From positions 20,585,475-20,649,474 of the forward strand of contig CM040441.1 in assembly GCA_022749755.1 (NCBI GenBank): DNA of 64,000 nt, read 5' to 3'. The notes below the pieces were generated by a model, which worked only from the letters and a program-made list of their open reading frames with translations, did not search any database and was not told where the DNA came from. The position numbers and the translations under genes were made by a program. Positions 55,163 through 64,000 of the stretch are shown here, piece after piece. Source of the DNA: Azadirachta indica (taxonomy: Eukaryota > Streptophyta > Magnoliopsida > Sapindales > Meliaceae). How positions within the stretch are numbered: the stretch's first letter is position 1; each line of letters begins with the position of its first letter.

Positions 55163-56973
55163 ATGGTTGCAGAACCTTGGATACTGAAGATGGGAAACCA
55201 AGTAAGTAGCAATCTTAAACACGCATTTCTTCTTGAACCTTCTTCCAAGAAGAACAAGAGTACTAAAAACCCAGAACCCAAACGCTTCATTGGTATTCTT
55301 TCTTTTGAAGTTGCCAATATTATGTCCAAAACTATTCATTTACATAAATCTATAACCGATTCAGAGATCTCGAAGTTGAAATCCGAGATCTTGAACTCCG
55401 AGGGGATTAAGTTATTGGTTTCTGACGACCAGAATTACTTGCTTCAGCTTGCTTTAGCTGAGAAGCTGGATGATTTGAACCATGTCGCTAGCGTTGTCTC
55501 TAGGCTAGGCAAGAAATGTAGTGAACCGGCTTTGCAAGGGTTTGAACATGTGTATAATGATGTCGTGGGTGGAGTTATTGATGTTAAAGAGTTGGGATTT
55601 TTGGTTAAAGATATGGAGAGTATGATTAAGAAAATGGAGAGGTTAGTGAATGCTACGTCCAATTTGTATAGTGAAATGGAGGTTTTGAATGAATTGGAGC
55701 AGACTTCGAAGAAGTTTCAACAGAATCAGCATGAAGAAAGTCGAAAAGCGTTTGAGCAGAAATTGATTTGGCAAAAGCAGGATGTGAGGCATCTTAAGGA
55801 AATTTCGCTGTGGAACCAGACGTATGATAAGGTTGTGGAGTTGCTAGCGCGGACAGTTTGCACAGTTTATGCAAAGATTTGTGTTGCTTTCGGCGAGTCT
55901 GTTTTCAAAAGGGACAATCTTGGGTTGATCGAGGGACACTCAGCCTTGTTAAAGAATGAGTGCAGGCAAGTTTCAGGTCACCTCCAAGAGGTTTCAGGAC
56001 CATTTAAACGGGCTCAAAGTAAGGGTAGCAGTAATAGGTACCATTCCGGGTTGATGGAAAGAGGTGGATTGGAGAAAAGGGAGGCAAGTTTGAAGACTCG
56101 GCTTGATTCGAAGAGACGTGAGGCAGCTGTTTTTAGGGTGGAGGATTTTAATTTTCCGTGCGGGACTAGTCCTGGGAGGCTTTAATGGAATGTCTCAGCT
56201 TAAGCAGTTCTGTTTCAAAGTTTGATGTTGATGATGAGGTTGATTGTGAAGAACGTAGTAGCCAAATTTCAGGTTGTTGCAGTGTTGGGAACGGTGGCTT
56301 GAAGAGAGATCCAAGCTATGCTAGTTATTTTAATCGGGCCCAAATTGGTGTTCCGTTCAGTGGAGTCTGTGGAGAGCAGAGGCAATCCATTTGCAGTGTG
56401 ACAAACAGCGCCAATTTTGGTCCCAAAAGCAGGTTAACAGCTTATGCATCTCCTTCCACTGTGGGTGGCTCTGCTTTAGCCTTGCATTATGCAAATGTCA
56501 TAATTGTCATAGAGAAGCTGCTTCGCTACCCTCATCTAGTTGGTGATGAAGCAAGGGATGATTTGTATCAGATGTTACCAGCAAGCTTAAGAATGTCTCT
56601 TAAGACTAATCTCAAGTCGTATGTCAAGAATCTGGCAATATATGATGCTCCACTTGCACATGATTGGAAAGAGACCCTTGATAGGATACTGAAGTGGCTT
56701 GCCCCGCTGGCACATAATATGATCAGGTGGCAAAGCGAGCGTAATTTTGAGCAACAGCAAATTGTTACGCGGACAAATGTTCTTCTGCTGCAAACATTGT
56801 ATTTTGCTGATAGGGAAAAGGCGGAGGCAGTCATTTGCGAGCTCCTTGTTGGATTGAATTATATATGTCGCTATGAACATCAGCAAAATGCATTATTGGA
56901 CTGTGCAAGCAGTTTTGATTTTGAAGACTGCATGGAGTGGCAGTTACAGTATGGAGCTTCTTACATCAATTGA
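55163..56973 (+). CDS. PSI-like DUF3475/DUF668 protein, interrupted by a frameshift
   Basis: Two adjacent frames, 55163-56185 (340 aa) and 56185-56973 (262 aa), together match one intron-less plant protein of about 600 residues. The first holds DUF3475 (about residues 43-99, FIGILSFEVANIMSK...) and a Glu/Lys-rich helical region. The second holds DUF668 (about residues 95-185, SALALHYANVIIVIEKLLRYPHLV...). The break is at ggcttTAATGGaat, where the stop TAA overlaps the ATG of the second frame by one base. In relatives the motif CGTSPGRL is followed, as I recall, by one aromatic residue and MECLSLSSS, so a loss of about two bases in a T run explains it. Some members of this family (PSK simulator 1) promote growth downstream of peptide hormones. 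A Gly after Met10 (MGNQVSS) would allow N-myristoylation if translation began there. Confidence 0.85.
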
Positions 56974-58822
56974 CATTGCTGTATTTGTATACATCTGAAA
57001 GGGTTGTGGAGCATTTTACTTCACTCCTGATACTCGAATGAAGACATACAACATAATTCAACAAAATGTGAATATGTTGAAGAGTGGAATTGAGTAATGT
57101 AGTTTATTGCTGAAGGCAGGAGAAGATTTGACGTCTAAAGTATATAATTCCAGTTATTATGAAAAGAAGTATGATTCTTCTTTTCTGTACAGTAGGTTTT
57201 TATCCTTCTGAAAAGTCTGTGCTCTTTTCAGCTAGTTATGCTTCAATGCTAGAAATTGATTCATTGATAATACGCTGGCTGACTCTTCCTTCTCTTACTC
57301 GGATTATCCATCATTCATTGTTACACTGATATTTTTGATGAACGACATGCAGTTCGAAAAATATGGCTCATATATACATGTTTGCACCAGGTTGTGTAAT
57401 TTTCCTTTAGTATTAGATTATGATATCTACTCTTGATTTTAAAAAGAAAGGGGAAATAAGGTTGGATCTTGAGAACTGGTAACCAGAAATGATTCCTCTG
57501 TAAGCATTAGCATAATGGTGGACAAAGGGATCTCTATTAAGTCGAAAATTGTGCTTCTGATTGTGTTGTATGTCGAAATATGAATAAGAACAGTGTTACT
57601 GGTTTTAGGCTTAATTTTCATGCATGAAGACATTAACACTTCTTTTTGTACAGATGCACATATTAATTCAGTTAGACATCTGAGTTGTTGGCCAGATAAT
57701 GTTGTGATTGTCATATATGCTTTCCAACACAAGTGTCCTTTTGTATTGAACTGACTGATTTACTTCCATTTCTCCTTGTAGCTAATCATATAATTAACCG
57801 ATCTTGCTGATGCTCTAGTCATTAGGAGGGTTCCTATTCATATATTCCCTGCTTTTCATGTTTTTTTACCTGCAGTAAATCATCCTTGTCATTCATTCAT
57901 TTGTTTGGAAGAGTGTATTACAAATTATTATCATAAACTGCCTGCTACAGGGATCATCCTTCTAATCTGCTTTCAGCATTGTTGTTCTGTAGTTGCTGTA
58001 GTAGTTTACAGAAGGTATCATATCGTATGTCTATAAATATTGTCATCCCAGCTAAACCACTCTTTTGTGTTAACAGGGCCTACCAACAAATGCCACTTTA
58101 AGAGGAAGAGGGTTCTTCTTGTATTGTTTTCTCTTATTGTATATGTCCACATTAGGAGGCATTTTATGCAGAGACACAAACCTAACAAGAAGAATATTAT
58201 TTGAATGACCATGTATATTTGAAGATGTATGGTAAATTCCCAATGACATAGCAAAGATTCTTCCAATTCCAGTTCCAGCTAGATAACAAATATATATGTA
58301 TTAAATCGTCAATTGGCCGATTCATGAGGTTATATAAAATTATTTATTTTTGTTTTGTGGCTGGAGGCTCAAATAAAGTTGTGCTTCTGATATCAATACA
58401 AGAGGATCAAACCTAGCACACGATATTCATCAAAGGATATTTTGCTTTATTATTTTATTTTTATCTAAAAGATTAATCTCCAATGGAGGGGCAATAATTT
58501 TGAAAATAACATAGCAAAAAAAAGGTTGGTTTATCAATTAAAATGGTGAGCCTAGTTGTAGATGAAGGTGAAGGTTCATGTATTACTTGGAACTCTCAAA
58601 AATCAAAACAAAAGGAAAGGGAAAGTGTGAACAGCAAGTATAACAGGTGCCATAATGCTGCACTGAAACTGGTGGTAGAGGAATGGAATGCATTTAGTGT
58701 GTGTAAATGTATCGATATCATCATTAATTATGACTTATGATGAGTAGGTCAAGCTTACGTCACTACAGCTCCGGCTCCGGACCACATGAACCGTGTGTTC
58801 TATTTAATAATACCTTTTGCCA
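56974..58822. other. Intergenic region between the PSI-like gene and the SNARE gene
   Basis: The first few hundred bases are the likely 3' UTR of the PSI-like gene. No further gene is supported. The frames at 57439-57732, 58018-58266 and 58543-58740 have no recognisable homology. Confidence 0.55.
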
Positions 58823-58862
58823 GGCCCAATTGGAAAAGACATTGGGCTACAAAATTTGGGCC
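58823..58862 (+). promoter_or_regulatory. Cluster of TGGGCY (site II) elements upstream of the Bet1-like gene
   Basis: Three matches lie within 40 bp: GGCCCA at 58823-58828 (inverted), TGGGCT at 58843-58848 and TGGGCC at 58857-58862. They sit 250-290 bp before the start codon at 59114. Such clusters are known TCP-factor sites in promoters of plant housekeeping genes. The role here is inferred. Confidence 0.45.
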
Positions 58863-59113
58863 GGATAGGCAACCGACACATGACCCAGGTGTTCTAGGAC
58901 GCTCGACGGTTCTTCGGGGTGTTTTTGATTTCCGTGGTTCAAGTTAAAGTCGAATAATTTAAACACCACATTCTTGATTCTTCTTCTCATCCCACTTCCA
59001 TGCATTTTCTCAGTTTCCAAACAGGGAATATAATCATGTGAAATACGTCCATTGACGCATCTCTGGTAAATTTCGCGTGATCGTAGCGGACAAGCTTCCG
59101 GTCGTGGTAAATA

Positions 59114-62100
59114 ATGAGTTACAGAAGGTTTGTTTACATTGCCATTCCATCTCAACTGTTTTAATTTCAGTGATATACGAGCACTATCATACATGTTTAT
59201 GAATTTTAGCGATCATTTTGTTAAATCTAATTTTCAGAATTCGTATCTCGCTGATTTATTACCTACATTTGCATCTATTTTATTCATTATGCAGACTTTT
59301 TGCGTTCGTTTCTAGGGTTTGAGCTCACAGAAGCATTTCTATATATAATAAATTTGAATTTATATGTTTAATGCCAGTTATAGTGTTCTGTATTTTGTCT
59401 CCTTGGATTGTGTTATTAAACTAAATTTGCTTGGTAGTACTTCTATTCAATAACTTTGATAACCGTGTTGTTGATTATAGTGCAATGGTAATACTCATAA
59501 TTTGCTCAATCCTGCTAAATGGCTCAACGATTGTGTAATATGAACTCTTGCATGCTTTTAGGCAGGCATGGCTGAATTTTAATTAACAGATTTGTCCCGA
59601 ACATGCATAAACACGTTTGTGGATCCAAACTCAAGCTATTCATATTTAACTGATAGGCTGGGAGAATTTTCATGTGGGCTATAAGACCACCAAACTTTAA
59701 CTGAGGAGGAGTTCAACAACTGTATGTAAACATTAATTAAAATTAAATTATATCTTGAAATATATTTTTTTTTTGATTAAACATGGATGGTGAAGTAATC
59801 CCATAAGAAAAGAATGAGTAAATGACTTGTACGTAAGAACATTTTGGGTTTAAAGTGGTGCTGACTGGAATAAGAACATTTTCTCTGCTCATTTTTTAAC
59901 ACGAATTATTTTATAGGGAGAATAATTTAGAATTGCTAACCATTTTAAGAAGCTCCACAGGTCAGCAAGAAAGTAATTTAAAATAAATTTATAATTTTGT
60001 TAGTAGCTAATACCTTTTATTCAAATATTAAAAATGTGTGAACCAGGAAAGAATATGTAAAAGTACTGAGATTAGAACCTTTTTAACTGCAAGAATCATT
60101 ATGTGGAAAATTTGTGGATTACATTGCCTCAAATGAATTAGAAATGTATTCACTGCCTTGAATGGTTTAGACATATCAATCTGTTATCATTAGACATTTA
60201 ACCTTAAAAATGCCATAAAATATGCTTTCGACATCTCATTCTAAAGATAATATTTCTAGCCCAACACTTTGTTTTGCGGTTATTTTTCCTTTGTATATGG
60301 CTCATCCCTCATGAAAGCGACAACATTCTTTACTTCTGATCTTCATTTATATTTGCGTGGTTGTGTTGGAAAATCTTACTGCTGGCCTCAGGGCTCATTC
60401 ATGTTGCAATTGATGAAATGATTTCAGATTGCAAAATTTGCCATTCTTTAATTTAAAGTAATTTTGGATGCAGCATTTGGCCTCTTTGAGAATTTCCTAT
60501 ACAAAATTTCCTTTTGACAGTTCATCATGTATAGAAAACAAGATTTTCTGTTAATGTGTTTGGGCTTCTATTTGTGGTCTTGTTGTGGATACTCAGCTGT
60601 TCTAGAATATGCATTACTTGTCGTTGCTTTATTATCTCTGTGGAGACCAGTGAAGTTGATAGTAGCCAACTGTTAGTCCTTGTTTTCTTTGATTTTAGGA
60701 TGGATTTGATAACTGCTATCGATGAATTTATAATTGGAAGTGTGTGTGTGTGTGTATAAATTTATAATTGGAAGAGTGTTTATTTGTAAGAAACTGGTTT
60801 GGTGCTCAAAAGAAGATTTTATTCTTTCCTTTTGAACTGATAGAATTGACGTTGATGGTTTAAGTGCTGGCTTTGATCTGTTTCTCTCAGCATTAGCAGA
60901 AGTGATTCAGGTTGGATGGGATTGAGGCAGGTCTTAGGCACAAACTCTGATAATCAAAATAAAAATGCTTTCCCCATTTTTACTTATTTTTTAGTATTTT
61001 TCTTAAATTTATGTAGTCTTTGGATATACACATGGCATGTTTAATTAGAAGTTAAATTGTGTCATGATATTTTTTTATGCAGGGAGCACCGTTCTTCTAG
61101 AGGGGCTCTCTTTGATGACTATGATGGCCTTGAGGAAGGTGGTCTTAAGGGCTCATCCTCCTACTCCAGTGGAATTAGTGATCATGACAATGACAAAGCA
61201 ATGGACAGTTTGAAAGAAAGAGTTACTTTTCTGAAGAGAGTAAGTCTCGACCTACAGATCCTTCCTTCATTATTCAATTATAGACATGGAATTGCTCTGA
61301 TGAAATGTCTGTCTAACCGCCTTTATAATACTTAAGATGTTATGTAATGGATTGATACATGCAAATTTATCCATTTATGGAGAAGTGGAGGCAATTTAGG
61401 ACTGCGATATGCCAATATGTTAATATAATTCATACTTAATGATGGTGGTTTATAGTATAGTGGAAATCCTAGTGGTATGCTTGGTAGGTGGCATTACTTA
61501 TGCTTGACATAATCACTGGTAACTGACCCATATTTAAGTACACTATTGTATCAAGCTAGAGATTCTTCTGTCAGCTCTTTTCATGAGGTTCAAGTGTATC
61601 AGGGTGATTGATTTTCCATTGTCCTTGTTAGTATGATCTACTGTTGTACAAATAGTAATATGTCTGAAATTTCTCAGTGCCCAAGCATGAAAATACCTGG
61701 ATCAATTGCAGTGATGCATGAATTGCTCTGAATGAGTATTCAAGCGAGAAGATAGGGAAGCTCCAACTTGTTATTAGACATGACCTTAAAACGGATGCTA
61801 TTTGTTTCTTAGTTGCAGTATTCATCTGCGTACCATTCACATTTGGCAGTTTTTCATGGTCGCTAACCAAACACATAATCTTACAGAATCAAGTACATGA
61901 ATGTTATATATGGCCTATGTATGTGTGTTTGCACAAACACTCTCACGTGTGATACCAGAACTACTGCATGGAATGAGTTGGTGCTTTTTTTGAAGTTATG
62001 TCCTAAAATTTTATCCTAATTGACTTGGCATTCATTGAGTGGATGGTGTGCAATAAATGATCTTGAAAATTGTGGTTATTTTGCCACTCACTTGATGAAT

Positions 62101-62673
62101 ACCACATTATTTGGGATATAAATTTGGAACATATAGCATTACTCTGTTGAAATATCTAAAATCTTAAGAATGCTTTATTTTCTTACTGCAAGAACAGACA
62201 AAAATAACTAAATAAAACAAATCTATACTCGCTTTAGCGAGAAATCTTAACATTTATTTTATATGTTATTAGTTAACAGGTGATATACATGAGGAGGTGG
62301 AGAGCCATAACCGATTGCTTGACCGGATGGTATGTTGCAGTTATTCAACCTGCACTCTATTTAATTGAAAACTTTGCTGTACGTTTTGAATGGATTATCT
62401 TGTAAAATCAGGGCAACAGTATGGATGTATCAAGGGGTATCTTGTCAGGAACCATGGATCGGTTTAAGATGGTATGCTAATTCAATCTTAACTGCTATCT
62501 TTTCATTTTCTTTTTGTCTCTATTTATTTATGCAGTTGTTGGGAAATGGTTGACCATAAGTTGTTGCTGAATAGGTGTTCGAGAAGAAATCCAACCGGAG
62601 GATGTGTACACTTGTGGGATCTTTCATAGTATCCTTCTTTGTTGTATACTATCTCATTAGGCAAGTGATCTAA
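59114..62673 (+). CDS. BET11: Bet1-like Qc-SNARE (BS14/BET11 type)
   Basis: This is a membrane fusion SNARE of the ER-Golgi/Golgi pathway. Exons are 59114-59127, 61083-61239, 62273-62329, 62412-62471 and 62575-62673, all with GT-AG junctions, giving 128 residues plus stop. The N-terminus MSYRREHRSSRGALFDDYDGLEEGG matches the start typical of plant Bet1-like proteins. The SNARE helix covers about residues 45-100 (MDSLKERVTFLKR, LTGDIHEEVESHNRLLDRM, GNSMDVSRGILSGTMDRFKM). A single C-terminal membrane anchor (CTLVGSFIVSFFVVYYLIR) ends the protein, as in a tail-anchored SNARE. The first coding exon is only 14 nt and is followed by a 1,955-bp intron. It was chosen because ATG AGT TAC AGA AG joins in phase to the acceptor at 61083. 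The exact symbol (BET11 or BET12) is uncertain. Confidence 0.92.
59128..61082 (+). other. First intron of the Bet1-like gene
   Basis: A 1,955-bp intron with donor gtttgt and acceptor ttttatgcag. It contains a (GT)n tract at about 60739-60755, next to a 17-bp direct repeat (aatttataattggaag at about 60725 and 60758). No nested gene was seen. Confidence 0.8.
60725..60774. repeat. (GT)n microsatellite flanked by a short direct repeat
   Basis: The run gtgtgtgtgtgtgt is bordered on both sides by aatttataattggaag. This pattern suggests slippage or a small tandem duplication inside the intron. Confidence 0.7.
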
Positions 62674-64000
62674 TTATGGTGGTTACGGACAATGCTTGAT
62701 GCATGTGTCTGAATGGGAAGCACTTGCATGGGGTTTTAAAATGATGTTTATATAAGATGGATAAAACGTTAACAAAATTCTATAGGGTTTGGTTTCAATG
62801 TTTTGAATGTCTCTCAATTGATCTATAGGAATTAGAGACAGGTGTTATCTGTTATTGTCAAAAATGATGCAGTAGCCCTCCTGTGCTTTTTCAGGGTCCT
62901 CATGCATGTTTGAAGTAGAACGCTATTGTCTGCTGAAGTTTGCAATACTGTGATAGGAATTGGGAGCATACAAGACTGTGATCCGAAATCTATATGCGTG
63001 AATCGCTTTTCTTCTTTCCTTTCGTTTTGAGAATGCCGCATAAATGTGCTCATGGCGTTGCAGGAGGTAGCTTAAATGGAATGCTGGAAGCCGCTAGCAT
63101 GTATACATGGGGATGTCATAAATTTTGATAAAGAGTTAGAAAAAAAATTATTTTTTTTTTTTGTTTTTCTATGAGTTTGTGTCTGAATCTTTAGATTAAA
63201 ATCCTAGCTTTTTAAAAATTGATTTCAAATTACAATGTAAACATCTCATGTCACTAATGTTCTTACACTTGACCGATTTCTTTTCTCTTATTTGTCCTCA
63301 CGATTTCTCAAAGTCGTTGCTTGTGTAAAGGAATTCCGGGGATTATGCTTGCACACAGAATTGATCTCTCTTTTAAATCGATGGATCATGATGATAATAT
63401 TATGATATTGCTCCCTCCTTTTCCTTTGTGGCCTTTCTTTTTATTGTTTTTATCGAGAATCTTTTGATTTTGGGTAACGTCAAACAAATAAAAGATCCTC
63501 TCTACGTCATGAAATGATGTAAATAAAGGACAAAGTGAAGTTACTCATGGAATATAAATTGAAAACAATAGTGATATTGAATTGAATATACTTTTTGGAA
63601 GGAACGGCAAGTCTGTGAACAATATGTCTTGAGAATCAAACTATTAAAAGGTTAAAACTCTCGGGTGTTATAGCAGGGGAAAGCAACGAGTCGATAAACC
63701 ATCCTTTAAAGGGAACTTCAATTTTAAAGATGTTTCTAAACAAAAGCATACGGGTCTTCGATTTCAAAGCCATTCTATCTAATACTCTCGTACGTACCAG
63801 ATCGCCGAAACTTGTAGCTTCTTGAATAAAATAACAATTGTTTTAATAAAATATTTTCATATAATTATTGTTAATTTAATTTAATTCTGAATTTTTTAAA
63901 ATAATCAATATTTATCAATTACTCTATTCACTGTTAATGGTTTTGCTTTACAATTATTTGAACCATATATTTAATTTGTATACAAATACAACCCTTGAAT
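62674..64000. other. 3' flank of the Bet1-like gene and intergenic DNA
   Basis: The first 400-500 bases are probably 3' UTR. A T-run lies at 63149-63162. No other gene was seen up to the window end. Confidence 0.55.

Noticed and set aside
58847..59194. 115-residue minus-strand frame upstream of the SNARE gene
   Set aside because: It overlaps the promoter and first exon of the Bet1-like gene and has no homology I recognise.

Overview
The window is nuclear DNA of a flowering plant, almost certainly a eudicot. Intergenic DNA is very AT-rich. Genes carry GT-AG introns with plant-like T-rich acceptors. All recognisable proteins are plant orthologues: adenosylhomocysteinase, cytosolic serine hydroxymethyltransferase, RAD50, a DUF3475/DUF668 protein and a BET1/BS14-type SNARE. 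The species cannot be named from the sequence.

Layout. (1) 1-19115 is one giant inverted repeat. The arms are about 9.6 kb and 9.5 kb and meet at an A/T homopolymer near 9591-9635 with almost no spacer. Each arm carries one SAHH gene, so the two copies are tail to tail. The right copy (minus strand, 11680-10000) is intact at 485 codons. The left copy (plus strand, 7543-9226) has +1 and +2 nt insertions that put a stop codon just after the splice junction, inside the active site. (2) 19116-24640 is AT-rich and gene-poor. (3) 24935-27126 is an intact four-exon SHMT gene. (4) 28803-41844, minus strand, holds the 3' 17 coding segments of RAD50, including the zinc hook and the C-terminal ATPase half. 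It is cut by a 100-N gap at 41845-41944, and no RAD50 5' exons are seen beyond the gap. One RAD50 intron contains a complete small LTR element (TRIM-like) with a 5-bp target duplication. (5) 46870-47175 is a short plant protein of unknown function. (6) 47176-55162 is intergenic, with a 171-bp x3 tandem repeat and one unidentified exon-like segment. (7) 55163-56973 is a PSI-like DUF3475/DUF668 gene split by a frameshift. (8) 59114-62673 is a five-exon Bet1-like Qc-SNARE.

Function. SAHH and SHMT both serve the methyl cycle. SAHH removes S-adenosylhomocysteine, the by-product of methylation. SHMT supplies the one-carbon units used to remethylate homocysteine. Here they lie about 13 kb apart. The other genes (DNA repair, PSI-like growth protein, ER-Golgi SNARE) have no evident functional link to them.

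Main caution. The spacer-free palindrome, the two coding frameshifts and the N gap through RAD50 all suggest that assembly errors may explain the most striking structures. However, the palindrome arms also differ by substitutions and by one rearranged block, so the arms are two different sequences (two haplotypes or two loci) and not one molecule read twice. All exon coordinates below were worked out by hand from splice sites and reading phase.
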